In this document: positions 1 through 9,064 of the stretch, in pieces
Position numbering within the stretch: position 1 is the first letter of the stretch
Layout of the letters: every line of letters begins with the position of its first letter
Source of the DNA: DATCYZ01 sp036526195
GTDB taxonomy: Bacteria; Pseudomonadota; Gammaproteobacteria; Burkholderiales; SG8-39
Direction of reading: 5' to 3'
DNA: 64,000 bases
Assembly: GCA_036526195.1 (NCBI GenBank)
Contig: DATCYZ010000076.1
Span: 1-64,000 of the forward strand
Position numbers and translations under genes: made by a program
The notes under the pieces: model-generated
What the model saw: the letters and a program-made list of their open reading frames with translations, nothing else
What the model was told of the DNA's origin: nothing
Databases searched by the model: none

Positions 1-20
1 ATCGTCCGGACCCGGACGAT
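1..20. repeat. Perfect inverted repeat at window edge
   Basis: The first 20 bases form a perfect inverted repeat with arms ATCGTCCGG and CCGGACGAT. It lies just beyond the stop codon of the minus-strand gene at 32-454, so it could be the stem of that gene's transcription terminator. The T-tract that would prove this would fall outside the window. Confidence 0.4.
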
Positions 21-31
21 CCCGCCTGGAC

Positions 32-454
32 TCAGGACTTCGCAGGCGACTGGTGGCCGCGATGCTCGCGCATGCAGGCCTGGCGGTCCTCGCCGTCGCG
101 CCCCTTGCAGGCTTCGCGGGCCTTTTCACGTTCCGCGTGGCGCGCCTTGTGGCGCTCGGCGCGCTCGGCATGATGCGCCTTGCACCGGGCGGGATCTTCC
201 GCCTTCCGGCACAGGGACTCCGCCATGCAGGTCCCGCGTTCGCCCTGCGGCCGGCCCTTGCAGGCTTCGCGCGCGCTGTGCATCTCGGCGCGCCGGCTTT
301 CACAGCGCGCCGGGTCGGGTGCCTTGGCGCAGTCGTGCTCGGCGCGCGGCCCGGGCTTCGGGGATTCCTGCGCGAGCACCGGGTGGGCAAGCAAGGCGGC
401 CGCGAGCAGCGTGGCGCCGAGGCCGGCGCCGAAGGTGGATCGAAGCGATGTCAT
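32..454 (-). CDS. Small secreted cysteine/charged-residue protein, function unknown
   Basis: This encodes 140 residues, beginning with a clear Sec signal peptide (hydrophobic core near residues 9-26, AXA-type cleavage before QESPKP). The mature part is strongly charged and built from repeats of the type AREACKG...C and CRKAEDPARC, with six cysteines in regularly spaced pairs. That suggests a disulphide-stabilised or metal-binding periplasmic protein. An AGGAG ribosome binding site precedes the start. The gene is divergent from the HDAC-family gene. I do not recognise a named family. The low-complexity Ala/Arg/Glu/His make-up means similarity searches may be misleading. Confidence 0.7.
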   Translation of the reverse strand: MTSLRSTFGAGLGATLLAAALLAHPVLAQESPKPGPRAEHDCAKAPDPARCESRRAEMHSAREACKGRPQGERGTCMAESLCRKAEDPARCKAHHAERAERHKARHAEREKAREACKGRDGEDRQACMREHRGHQSPAKS

Positions 455-548
455 GTGCGACTCCTGTAGGGGAAATGATTCGGTTGACAGGCCCAGCGTG
501 CCGCTGCGGAAGATCGCGTGCTGTGCGTTTTTGTATCATTTGGTAACC

Positions 549-1505
549 ATGCGGGTCTTCTGCTACGAGTCGTTCCGGCTGCCGCTGCCGGCGCACCACC
601 GGTTTCCGGCGGGAAAGTACGCCGCGCTGCGCGCCCGGGTCGACGCCTGGGGGCGCGTGCAGCCCGAGCTCGCCCCGGCGGCAACGGACACGGAGATCCT
701 GCGCGCCCACACGCCGGCCTACCTGGAGAAGGTCACCCTTGGCACGCTTTCGCGGGCCGAACAGACGGCGATCGGATTGCCGTGGTCCCCGGAACTCGCG
801 CTGCGCGCACGCCGCTCGGTGGGTGCGACGCTGGCGGCCTGCCGCGCGGCGCTGGAAGACGGCGTCTCGGCCAGTCTCGCCGGTGGCACCCACCACGCGC
901 ACGCCGACCGGGGCGAGGGCTTCTGCGTGTTCAACGACACGGTGATCGCGATCCATGCCGTGCGCGCCGAGCAGCGCACCGAAAAGGTGCTGGTGATCGA
1001 TTGCGACGTGCACCAGGGCGATGGCACCGCGGCGCTGCTCGCGGGCGATGCGCGCAGCTTCACGCTGTCGCTGCACGCGGCGAGCAACTACCCGTTCACC
1101 AAGCAGGCGAGCGACCTCGACGTGCCGCTCGCCGACCGCACCGGTGACCGGGACTACCTGCGCGCGCTGGAAGCGGCGCTCGCGCAGGCCTTCGCGCGCT
1201 TTCGGCCCGAGCTTGCGATCTATGTCGCCGGGGCCGACGCCTATGACCGCGACCGGCTCGGCAAGCTGTCCCTGTCGAAAAAGGGGCTTGCCCGGCGCGA
1301 CCGGCTGGTGTTCGAGGCCTGCCGCGAACGCGGCGTGCCGGTGGCGCTGACCATGGGCGGCGGCTATGCCGATCCCATCGAGGACACGGTCGACATCTAT
1401 TTCGCCACGCTGCGCGAGGCCTGGCGCGCCGCGCGCAAGGCGATGCCGGGCGCGGGCCCCGCGGGCCGCGCGCCGGCCGGGAAGTCGATCAGCCCAGCTG
1501 CTTGA
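549..1505 (+). CDS. Histone deacetylase-family (acetoin utilisation/acetylpolyamine-type) amidohydrolase
   Basis: A 318-residue zinc amidohydrolase of the arginase/deacetylase fold. The whole HDAC signature is present: GGTHHAH with the paired catalytic histidines at about residues 115-116, DCDVHQGDGT supplying zinc ligands Asp153 and His155, the later GADAYDRDRLG Asp ligand, and GGGYA with the transition-state tyrosine. Bacterial members remove acetyl groups from small amines, polyamines or proteins in the cytoplasm; the substrate cannot be told from sequence. The ATG at 549 gives the normal family N-terminus (MRVFCYE), although no strong ribosome binding site is visible. The longer upstream reading frame is not conserved-looking. 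The 3' end overlaps the convergent peroxiredoxin gene by 17 bp. Confidence 0.9.
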   Translation: MRVFCYESFRLPLPAHHRFPAGKYAALRARVDAWGRVQPELAPAATDTEILRAHTPAYLEKVTLGTLSRAEQTAIGLPWSPELALRARRSVGATLAACRAALEDGVSASLAGGTHHAHADRGEGFCVFNDTVIAIHAVRAEQRTEKVLVIDCDVHQGDGTAALLAGDARSFTLSLHAASNYPFTKQASDLDVPLADRTGDRDYLRALEAALAQAFARFRPELAIYVAGADAYDRDRLGKLSLSKKGLARRDRLVFEACRERGVPVALTMGGGYADPIEDTVDIYFATLREAWRAARKAMPGAGPAGRAPAGKSISPAA

Positions 1506-1992
1506 GCAGGGTGTCGCCGCCGGAGACTTCGAACTTGCCCGGGGCTTCGATGTTCACCTGCTTGACGACGCCGTCGTCCAGCAGCATCGAGAAACGCTGC
1601 ATGCGCATGCCCATGCCGCGCGCGGTGAGGTCCAGCTCCAGTCCGAGCGCCTTGGTCCAGGCCGCGCTGCCGTCGCCGAGGAAGCGGATCTTGCCGGTCG
1701 CCTTCTGGTCGCGTCCCCAGGCCGCCATGACGAAACCGTCGTTTGCCGCCACGCACCAGACTTCGTTCACGCCCTTGGCCTTCATCTGGTCGAGCACCGA
1801 GAGATAGCTCGGCACGTGCTTCGCCGAGCAGGTCGGCGTGTACGCGCCGGGCAGGCCGAAGACGGCGATCTTCTTGCCCTTCACCGCTTCCGCGACGTCG
1901 ACGTCCTTGGGGGGCAGCGGACAGGCCGCATCGAATTCAACCGATTCGGAAAGCTTGCCGCCGGGTACCTTGTCGCCGACCTTGATGGTCAT
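1489..1992 (-). CDS. Type II (Prx5-like) peroxiredoxin
   Basis: A 167-residue cytoplasmic thiol peroxidase that reduces hydrogen peroxide and alkyl hydroperoxides. The peroxidatic motif PGAYTPTCS places the peroxidatic cysteine at residue 55. The following VWCVAANDGFVMAAW segment and the C-terminal ARGMGMRMQRFSML block are typical of the Prx5/hybrid-Prx group. A further Cys in VWCVAAND could be structural. Glutaredoxin, glutathione or thioredoxin is the usual reductant; no glutaredoxin domain is fused here. The start MTIKVGDKVP is preceded by a CAAGGAG-like ribosome binding site. The stop codon lies inside the end of the convergent deacetylase gene. Confidence 0.93.
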   Translation of the reverse strand: MTIKVGDKVPGGKLSESVEFDAACPLPPKDVDVAEAVKGKKIAVFGLPGAYTPTCSAKHVPSYLSVLDQMKAKGVNEVWCVAANDGFVMAAWGRDQKATGKIRFLGDGSAAWTKALGLELDLTARGMGMRMQRFSMLLDDGVVKQVNIEAPGKFEVSGGDTLLKQLG

Positions 1993-2092
1993 GGTCCTAC
2001 TCCTTGTAGGGTTTTCTCGAGAACGAAAATCATAACCCATCGCTGTCCTCGGCGAGGCGGTGCGCGGTCTTCGGCGCGGTATAGTGCGGCGC

Positions 2093-2674
2093 ATGCGTGG
2101 CGCGCTGCGAAACGTGATCCTGGTGCTTGCCCTGGCGGGGCTCGCCGCCTGCGCGCCCCTTGGCACGATCAGCTTCCAGGTGCCGGACCCCGGCGCGATC
2201 GGCTTCAGCTTCCAGGATGCGCGCCCGGCGGCGTTGCGGCAGAGCCGCCTGCTGGCCAACGCCGGGCGCGTGGTCGAGGTGTTCGGCGACGATCGCCTCG
2301 CCCCGCCCATTCAAAGGCTGCTGCCGGCGGTGCTGCAGCGCGACCTCGGTGACCGCCTGCGCGGCGCGCAGGTCGTGCTGACCTCGTTCGAGTTGATCAT
2401 GGTGACCAGCTCGACCCGCTTCAGCCCCGACAACTACCGCAATGTCGTCGGCCGCAGGCCCGGCGACGATCCCGCGCCGGGCGTGAGCGGCAGCGGATTC
2501 AGCGTGGCCGGCGGGTCGGCCCGGTATTCGGCGCAACTGATCGGCAGCGTGAACGGCCGGGCGTTCCAGGCACGCGCCGATGTCGATGCGCCCTTCGAAT
2601 CGGACGGCGAGGCGGCCCGCGCGGTGCTGGAAGCCCTCGAGCGGGCGGTGGGGCAGATTCGCGGCGCCCCCTGA
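2093..2674 (+). CDS. Predicted outer-membrane lipoprotein, function unknown
   Basis: This is a 193-residue protein with a lipoprotein signal peptide: a basic N-terminus, a hydrophobic stretch and the lipobox GLAAC ending at about residue 20. It should be lipidated and exported to the cell envelope. The rest is a mixed alpha/beta domain without membrane segments, and I cannot place it in a family. A TATAGT element sits 8 bp upstream of the ATG at 2093, so the transcript may have a very short leader. A GTG further upstream in frame would add a non-signal-like extension and is less likely. The gene converges on the UMF1 transporter gene. Confidence 0.78.
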   Translation: MRGALRNVILVLALAGLAACAPLGTISFQVPDPGAIGFSFQDARPAALRQSRLLANAGRVVEVFGDDRLAPPIQRLLPAVLQRDLGDRLRGAQVVLTSFELIMVTSSTRFSPDNYRNVVGRRPGDDPAPGVSGSGFSVAGGSARYSAQLIGSVNGRAFQARADVDAPFESDGEAARAVLEALERAVGQIRGAP

Positions 2675-2703
2675 GCCGGGTCGGCGTCGCCCCGGGCATT
2701 ATA

Positions 2704-2719
2704 GTAACATATCTGTTAC
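2704..2719. repeat. Copy 1 of the GTAACATATMTGTTAC palindrome
   Basis: The sequence GTAACATATCTGTTAC lies between two converging genes (stops at 2674 and 2733). It differs by one base from the perfect palindrome found at 34082 and 51460, and shares TATA before and CCAA after with the 51460 copy. It is strikingly AT-rich for its surroundings and has no terminator-like GC stem or T-tract. Confidence 0.75.
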
Positions 2720-2732
2720 CAATGAGGCGGAT

Positions 2733-4046
2733 TCAGCGCCCGGCGGCGTCCGCCTCGCCGAGCGCGGCCCGACGGCCGCGCTCCACGTCGATGCCGCCGA
2801 GCAGCGCCAGGCCGACGACGAAGTAGGCGCCGACCGAGAGCACCGCAAGCCGGTGGTCGCCGGCAAAGGCCCAGGTGACTGCGCCGTAGGTCAGCGGACC
2901 GAAGATCGACGCGGTCTTCACCGCCAGTCCCCACAGCCCGAAGAATTCCGCGAGCCGCGCCGGCGGCGCGAGGTAGCCCACGATCGCGCGCCCGGCCGCC
3001 TGCGACGAGCCCATGCACAGGCCGGCGAGGTTGGCCGCCAGCCAGAACGGGCCCGGCGTGGTGGCGAAGGCGGCGAGCAATACCATGCCGATCCAGCCGA
3101 CCAGCGTCAGCCCCACTGCGCGCACGTGGCCGATGCGGTCCTGCAGGTAGCCGAAGGCGAAGGCGCCTGCGGCCGCGGTGATGTTCACCACCAGCACCAG
3201 CGTGATGGTTTGCGCCTGGGTGAACATCATCGCCTCCTGCGCGTAGATCGCGGCAAGCGCGATCACCGCCTGGATGCCGGCCTGGTAGAAGAGCATGCAG
3301 ACGAGGAAGCGGCGCAGGTCGCGGTATTCGCGCGCGTGGTGCAGCGTGTTGCGCACCCGCGCCCAAGCCTCGCCAAGCGCGCCGCGGGCGGCGGCCGGCT
3401 GGGGCAGCGCGCGCTCGCGCAGCCAGATGAAGGTGGGCAGGGCAGTGAGCGCGAACAGGCCGGCGGTGAGCACCATGGCCGCGGGCACGAACTGGGCGGC
3501 GCCCTGGCCCTGTTGCTGCGCCCAGGTGATGTACGCCAGCGACAGGCCGAGCGAGACGATGCCGCCGAGGTAGCCGAAGCTCCAGCCCCAGCCCGAGACG
3601 CGTCCCATGGCGCGCGAATCGGCAAGCTCCGGGAGGAACGCCGCAATCAGGTTCTCGCCGGTGGCGAAGAAGAAGTTCGACAGCGCGAGCAGGACCAGCG
3701 CGAGGGTCACGGCGCCGGGCGCGGCGAACCACAGGGCTGCGGTGAAGAGCACGCAGCCGCCGGTGGTGAGCGCGAGCAGGCGCTTCTTGGCCGCGTGCGC
3801 GTCCGCCCACGCCCCGACCAGCGGCGCGGTCAGCACCACGGCGAGGTACGAGACCGACAGGGCTGCGGTCCAGGCGAAGGTGGCCCAGGGCGCCTTGTCG
3901 GCGATCGCGCCGACGAAGTACGCGCCGAACACCGCGGTGATCACCACGGTGGTGTAACCGGAATTCGCAAAGTCGTACATGCTCCACGCCCAGACTTCAC
4001 GCACGCGGACGTCTCCGGCGAGGGCGCTCTGGCGGGCTGTGGACAT
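2733..4046 (-). CDS. MFS transporter, UMF1 (Atg22-like) family
   Basis: A 437-residue polytopic membrane protein with about 11-12 predicted membrane segments. The N-terminus VREVWAWSMYDFANSGYTT is the hallmark of the UMF1/vacuole effluxer family, and the conserved loops GENLIAAFLPELA and GSSQAAGRAIVGYLAPP fit as well. Family members are thought to export amino acids or other small solutes; the bacterial substrate is unknown. It is transcribed toward the lipoprotein gene and stands alone, divergent from the GspE-like ATPase gene. The start is the first ATG that allows the family N-terminus. No unusual residues or frame breaks were seen. Confidence 0.9.
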   Translation of the reverse strand: MSTARQSALAGDVRVREVWAWSMYDFANSGYTTVVITAVFGAYFVGAIADKAPWATFAWTAALSVSYLAVVLTAPLVGAWADAHAAKKRLLALTTGGCVLFTAALWFAAPGAVTLALVLLALSNFFFATGENLIAAFLPELADSRAMGRVSGWGWSFGYLGGIVSLGLSLAYITWAQQQGQGAAQFVPAAMVLTAGLFALTALPTFIWLRERALPQPAAARGALGEAWARVRNTLHHAREYRDLRRFLVCMLFYQAGIQAVIALAAIYAQEAMMFTQAQTITLVLVVNITAAAGAFAFGYLQDRIGHVRAVGLTLVGWIGMVLLAAFATTPGPFWLAANLAGLCMGSSQAAGRAIVGYLAPPARLAEFFGLWGLAVKTASIFGPLTYGAVTWAFAGDHRLAVLSVGAYFVVGLALLGGIDVERGRRAALGEADAAGR

Positions 4047-4081
4047 GGCGCGATTGTAGGCCTTGCCGCAGGGGGGGCATA

Positions 4082-5914
4082 ATGTCCTCTCCCCCGGGGA
4101 TCTCGCCCATGGCGGCTGTCCAACCGCAACCCTCAGAGCACCGGCTCACCCTCGCAGAACTCGTCGACTGGCTGGTCGAGGACGGCCTCGTTTCGGCCGA
4201 GGCCGGCGCGCAGCTGATGAAGGAGCGTCGCTATTGGCGCGGCAAGGAGCACCCGCTGGTGATCCTCGCCGACCAGAAATGGAAGAACCTCCTGGCCCCG
4301 CAGCGGCTGCTCTCGATCGAAGCCATGACCGAGTGGCTGGCCAGGCGCGTCGGGCTGGAATACCGGCACATCGATCCCCTGAAGATCGATTTCTCCGCCG
4401 TGACCGAGGTGATGTCGAGCGCCTATGCCACGCGGTTCCGGGTGCTGCCGGTGGGCATCGACACGCGCGAGGCGGTGATCGCGACGGCGGAACCCTTCGT
4501 TCGCGAGTGGGAGCGCGAGCTCGCCGGCATCCTCAAGGTCGGCATCCGGCGCGTGATCGCCAACCCGGTCGATATCGAGCGCTACCAGGTCGAGTTCTAC
4601 AACCTGGCGAGATCGATCAAGGGGGCCAACCGCAATGCGAACGCCGGCAGCGGACTGGCGAACTTCGAGCAACTGGTCGAACTCGGCAGCAGCAACAAGC
4701 AGCTCGACGCCAACGACGCGCACGTGGTGCGGGTGGTCGACTGGCTGCTGCAGTATGCCTTCGAGCAGCGCGCGAGCGACATCCACATCGAGCCGCGGCG
4801 CGAGATCGGCGTGGTGCGGTTCCGCATCGACGGCATGCTGCATCAGGTCTACCAGATCCCGGCGGCGGTGCTCAACGCGATGACCAGCCGCATGAAGATC
4901 CTCGGCCGCATGGACGTGGTCGAGAAGCGCCGGCCGCAGGACGGACGCATCAAGACGCGCACGCTCGAGGGCGACGAGGTCGAGTTGCGCCTGTCCACCC
5001 TGCCCACCGCCTTCGGCGAGAAGCTGGTGATGCGGATCTTCGATCCCGAAGTGCTGGTGCGCGACTTCCGCGACCTGGGATTCTCCGAGGAGGACCACGC
5101 GCGCTGGAATGCGATGACCCGGCGTCCGCACGGCATCGTGCTGGTCACCGGGCCGACCGGCTCGGGCAAGACCACCACGCTGTACTCGACGCTCAAGCAA
5201 CTGGCCACGCCGGAAGTCAACGTCTGCACCATCGAGGACCCGATCGAGATGGTCGAGGGGGCGTTCAACCAGATGCAGGTGCTCTCGTCGATCGACCTCG
5301 GCTTTGCCGAGGGCCTGCGCGCGCTGATGCGCCAGGACCCGGACATCATCATGGTCGGCGAGATCCGCGACCTGGAAACTGCCGACATGGCGGTGCAGGC
5401 GGCGCTTACCGGCCACCTGGTGCTCTCGACGCTGCACACCAACGACGCGCCGGCGGCCATCGCCCGCCTGGCCGAGCTTGGCGTGGCGCCCTACATGATC
5501 AACGCCACGCTGCTCGGCGTCATGGGGCAGCGACTGATTCGCACGCTATGCCCGCACTGCAAGCAGAAGGTCGACGCTTCGGGCGCGGAGGACGATGCCG
5601 CCTGGGACGCACTGGTCACGCCGTTCAAGTCGCGCCGCCCGGCGGCGCTGTGGCAAGCCGTCGGTTGCCTCGAATGCCGCATGACCGGGTTCCTCGGACG
5701 CGTCGGCATCTACGAAACGCTGGTCTGCACCGAGGCGATCAAGGCGCTGGTGGCCGCCGGCGGGGATCTCGTGCGGATCCGCGAGCAGGCCATGAAGGAC
5801 GGCATGAAGCCGTTGCGCATCAGCGGCGCGATGAAGGTGGCGGCGGGGTTGACCACGCTCGACGAAGTGCTGAAGGTGGCGCCGCCGGTGCGCGAGGACG
5901 CGCCGCGGCGCTGA
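4082..5914 (+). CDS. GspE/PilB-type secretion ATPase (orphan)
   Basis: 610 residues. The N-terminal ~150 residues form a T2SSE_N/MshEN-like region (RLTLAELVDWLVEDGLV, then ILKVGIRRVIANP), which in related ATPases can bind cyclic di-GMP. The ATPase core carries Walker A GPTGSGKTT near residue 357, the Asp-box and His-box (MRQDPDIIMVGEIRDLETA; LSTLHTNDA), and a tetracysteine zinc knuckle (CPHC near 490 and CLEC near 530). Such hexameric ATPases power pilus extension or type II secretion at the inner membrane. No other pilus or secretion genes are in the window. The next gene encodes a GGDEF/EAL protein 8 bp downstream. A start at 4109 (MAAVQ, preceded by GGGGA) is equally possible. Confidence 0.9.
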   Translation: MSSPPGISPMAAVQPQPSEHRLTLAELVDWLVEDGLVSAEAGAQLMKERRYWRGKEHPLVILADQKWKNLLAPQRLLSIEAMTEWLARRVGLEYRHIDPLKIDFSAVTEVMSSAYATRFRVLPVGIDTREAVIATAEPFVREWERELAGILKVGIRRVIANPVDIERYQVEFYNLARSIKGANRNANAGSGLANFEQLVELGSSNKQLDANDAHVVRVVDWLLQYAFEQRASDIHIEPRREIGVVRFRIDGMLHQVYQIPAAVLNAMTSRMKILGRMDVVEKRRPQDGRIKTRTLEGDEVELRLSTLPTAFGEKLVMRIFDPEVLVRDFRDLGFSEEDHARWNAMTRRPHGIVLVTGPTGSGKTTTLYSTLKQLATPEVNVCTIEDPIEMVEGAFNQMQVLSSIDLGFAEGLRALMRQDPDIIMVGEIRDLETADMAVQAALTGHLVLSTLHTNDAPAAIARLAELGVAPYMINATLLGVMGQRLIRTLCPHCKQKVDASGAEDDAAWDALVTPFKSRRPAALWQAVGCLECRMTGFLGRVGIYETLVCTEAIKALVAAGGDLVRIREQAMKDGMKPLRISGAMKVAAGLTTLDEVLKVAPPVREDAPRR

Positions 5915-5922
5915 AGCCGGCC

Positions 5923-8900
5923 ATGCACAGCGTCGCCGAACGCTTCGCGCGCCTGTGGCGCGATCCCGCCAACCGCTGGATGGGCCTGCGCCTTTCGGTC
6001 ATCGCGGTGCTGGCGGTGCTGGTGGAGCTGCTGGTCGCGCCGCGCCTCGAACGGGCATCCGGCGGCAGCGGCTGGGTGCTGGCGCATGCCGTGCTCCTCG
6101 CATTGCTGGCGGGCGCCACGATCTGGGTGCTGCTGCGCGGCATCGCGCGCCGGGGCGAGCAGGTGGCCGAAGCGCTGGGCCAGAGCGAGGAGCGCTTCAG
6201 GAACCTGACCGCCCTGTCGGCCGACTGGTTCTGGGAGACCGACGCGGACCACCGCGTAAGCTGGCTCGCGGGCGGCGCCAGCGTGGGCACCCTGTTCGGC
6301 GGCGCACGCACCGGCGGCAATCGCCTGTGGGAGATCCCGGGCGTCGTCATCGATCCGTCCGCGCTCGAGGCGATGCGCGCGCGGCTCGACGCGCGCGCGC
6401 CGTTCCTCGAGGTCGAGTTCGCGCGTGCCGCGGCCGACGGCACGCGCATCGTGCATGTGGTTTCAGGCGAGCCGCGAACGCACGCCAGCGGCGCCTTTGC
6501 GGGCTATCGCGGCGTCGGTCGCGACGTCACGCACCAGCGTGCCGCCGAGCGCGCGCTCGCCGAGTCGAAGCAGCGCCTCGACCTGGCGGTGGAGGGCGGC
6601 GCGCTGGCGATCTGGGATTGCGACGTCGCCACCGACACGATCTACCTGAGCGGGGAGTGGGCCGCGCTGTTCGGCCGCGCGGCGGTTCCTGAGACCACAA
6701 AAAGCGCCACGCTGCTTGCGGACGTCCATCCGGACGACGCGCCGGCGGCGCGCGCGGCGTTCCTGCGCGCGCTGAAAGGCGAGGACGCCAGCTACAGCGC
6801 CGAGTACCGGATCCGCAACGTCGACGGGCAATGGCGCTGGGTACACGGCACAGGCCGGGTGACCGAGCGCGATGCCGCCGGCCGGGCGGTGCGCATCTCC
6901 GGCACGGCGGCGGACATCGACGCGCGCCGCCGGGCCGAGGAAGCCCTGCGCGAGGCCGAGGAACGCTATCGCGTGCTGGCGGACCTCGCGCCGGATGCGC
7001 TCCTGGTGCACGGGGGCGGTCGCGTGGAGTATGCCAACCGCGCCGCAGTGCGCCTGTTCGGCGCGTCCTCGCCGCAGCAGCTGGCGGGCATGCGCATCGA
7101 ATCGCTGGTGCATCCGGAGGAGCACGCGCGCGTGCGCGAGCGAATGCGGTTTCACGAGGGAGGCCCGGGTGCGAGCGAGTTCGAGCTGCGTCGCCTGCTG
7201 CGCCTCGATGGCAGCGAGGTGCAGATGGAGGCGGCGAGCGTGTCCTACCTGGAGCGCGGCCGCCCGGTGGTGCAGACGGTGCTGCGCGACCGGGCGGGCG
7301 AACGGCGCGCGCGCGAGCTGCTCGCGGAACGCGACCGGCGCTTTGCCGACGTGGTGTCCGCCGTCGCGGGCTTCGTCTGGGAGACCGACGCGGGCTGGGC
7401 CTACACCCATGTCTCGCCGCGGGTGCGCGACGTGCTCGGCCATGCGCCCGCGGACCTGCTCGGCCGCACGCCGATGTCCTTCATGCCGATCGGCGAGGCG
7501 CGCGCGCAGGCAGACTGGTTCTCGCAACGCATCGCGCACGCCGAGCCCTTCCGGGACGTCGTTCAGGCGATGATGACGCGCGCCGGCCGCGCGGTGTGGT
7601 TGTCGATGAACGGCGTGCCGGTGCTCGACGCCGCCGGCAGGCTGCAGGGCTACCGCGGCACGGCCACCGACGTGACCGCGCGCCGCCAGGCCGAGGAGCG
7701 CCTCGCGTTCTTCGCCACCCGGGATCCGCTCACGGGCCTGCAGAATCGCACGCAACTGGCGGACCGCGTGCAGCGCGCCATCCTCGGCGCGGCGCGCGGC
7801 GGGGGCGCGGCGACCGGGATGCGCGCGCCGGTCGCCGTGCTGGTGCTGGACCTGGATCGCTTCAGGCTGGTGAACGAGGTCCTCGGGCATGAGGCCGGCG
7901 ACGGCCTGCTGCGCGCCGTGTCCGAACGTCTTGCCCATTCCCTCGGGCGCGGCGAGGCGCTCGGGCGGCTGGGCGGCGATGCCTTCGTGCTGGTGGGCGA
8001 GGGCGCGCAGGCCGGAGTGGACGCCGCTGCGCTGGCGCAGCGTGTCCTCGGCGTGCTGGGGCGGCCGTTTCCCGTCGAGGGGCGCGTGCTCTCGGTCGGG
8101 GCGTCGATTGGCATCGCGCTGTACCCGGCGGACGGGCGCGATGCCGCCACGCTGCTGCGGCACGCGGAGTCGGCCATGATCGCCGCGAAGGCCGCGGGAC
8201 GCGGCACGTTTCGCGCCTATGCGGACACGCTCGGCACGCAGGCCGCCGATCGCCTCCAACTGGAGAACGACCTGCGCGGGGCGCTCGCGCGCGGCGAGCT
8301 GGAACTGAACTGGCAGCCCGTGGTGCGCAGCCTGCCGCAGGGCGGAACGCGGATCGTGGGGGCCGAGGCGCTGGTGCGCTGGCGGCACCCGGAGCGTGGT
8401 CGCCTCGCGCCCGACCTGTTCATCGAGATGGCCGAGGACTCCGGCCTGATCCGCGAACTGGGCGAATGGATGCTCGAGCGCATGCTGTCGCAGATCGCGG
8501 CCTGGCAACGGCGCTTCGGCGACGGCCTCTGGTATGCGCTCAACGTCTCGGCCGCCGAACTGGCGCAGGGCAGCGCCTGGGTCAAGCGCATCGGCGAGTC
8601 GCTCGCCGCGCACGGCGTGCCCGGCCACGCGCTCGAGTTCGAGGTGACCGAGCGCGTGCTGGTCTCGCACCTGCCCGTGAGCGTGGAAACGCTGCGCGGC
8701 CTGGGCGCGCTCGGCGTGCGCATCGCCATCGATGATTTCGGCACCGGTTATTCCGGCCTGTCCTACCTGCGCCGGCTGCCGATCGACAAGCTGAAGATCG
8801 ACCGCTCGTTCCTGCGCGAGCTCGATTCGCATCCTGCCGACGCCGGCATCGTACAGGCCATCGCCACCCTGGCGCACGGCCTCGGCCTGTCGCTGGTGGC

Positions 8901-9042
8901 CGAGGGCGTGGAGACGGCCGCGCAATGCGAGCGGCTGCTCGAGCTGGGCTGCGAGGAGTGGCAGGGCCACCATTTCAGCGAACCGCTGGAGCCCGCGGCC
9001 TTCGAACGCCTGCTCATCGAGCGCGAAGCCGCCGCGTCCTGA
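5923..9042 (+). CDS. Multi-PAS protein with degenerate GGDEF and intact EAL domain (cyclic di-GMP phosphodiesterase)
   Basis: A 1039-residue membrane-bound sensor. Two N-terminal hydrophobic segments (about residues 22-42 and 48-66) are followed by four PAS/PAC-like repeats up to about residue 590. A GGDEF domain begins at TRDPLTGLQNR but carries GGDAF at residues 684-688, losing the catalytic Glu. The EAL domain is complete: AEALVRW at about 814, FEVTERV, IDDFGTGYSGLSYLRR, LKIDRSF and AEGVET. I therefore predict cyclic di-GMP hydrolysis, possibly with GTP binding to the dead GGDEF as a regulator. It follows the GspE-like ATPase by 8 bp and is probably co-transcribed with it, suggesting local control of that machine. 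No response-regulator domain is present. Confidence 0.92.
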   Translation: MHSVAERFARLWRDPANRWMGLRLSVIAVLAVLVELLVAPRLERASGGSGWVLAHAVLLALLAGATIWVLLRGIARRGEQVAEALGQSEERFRNLTALSADWFWETDADHRVSWLAGGASVGTLFGGARTGGNRLWEIPGVVIDPSALEAMRARLDARAPFLEVEFARAAADGTRIVHVVSGEPRTHASGAFAGYRGVGRDVTHQRAAERALAESKQRLDLAVEGGALAIWDCDVATDTIYLSGEWAALFGRAAVPETTKSATLLADVHPDDAPAARAAFLRALKGEDASYSAEYRIRNVDGQWRWVHGTGRVTERDAAGRAVRISGTAADIDARRRAEEALREAEERYRVLADLAPDALLVHGGGRVEYANRAAVRLFGASSPQQLAGMRIESLVHPEEHARVRERMRFHEGGPGASEFELRRLLRLDGSEVQMEAASVSYLERGRPVVQTVLRDRAGERRARELLAERDRRFADVVSAVAGFVWETDAGWAYTHVSPRVRDVLGHAPADLLGRTPMSFMPIGEARAQADWFSQRIAHAEPFRDVVQAMMTRAGRAVWLSMNGVPVLDAAGRLQGYRGTATDVTARRQAEERLAFFATRDPLTGLQNRTQLADRVQRAILGAARGGGAATGMRAPVAVLVLDLDRFRLVNEVLGHEAGDGLLRAVSERLAHSLGRGEALGRLGGDAFVLVGEGAQAGVDAAALAQRVLGVLGRPFPVEGRVLSVGASIGIALYPADGRDAATLLRHAESAMIAAKAAGRGTFRAYADTLGTQAADRLQLENDLRGALARGELELNWQPVVRSLPQGGTRIVGAEALVRWRHPERGRLAPDLFIEMAEDSGLIRELGEWMLERMLSQIAAWQRRFGDGLWYALNVSAAELAQGSAWVKRIGESLAAHGVPGHALEFEVTERVLVSHLPVSVETLRGLGALGVRIAIDDFGTGYSGLSYLRRLPIDKLKIDRSFLRELDSHPADAGIVQAIATLAHGLGLSLVAEGVETAAQCERLLELGCEEWQGHHFSEPLEPAAFERLLIEREAAAS

Positions 9043-9064
9043 GCGCGCGGCGCGGGCATCCGGC

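Noticed and set aside
484..489. TTGACA as a promoter -35 for the deacetylase gene
   Set aside because: No acceptable -10 element lies 16-18 bp downstream.
2704..2719. The GTAACATATCTGTTAC palindrome as a Rho-independent terminator
   Set aside because: The stem is AT-rich, has no loop of useful size and no T-tract on either side.
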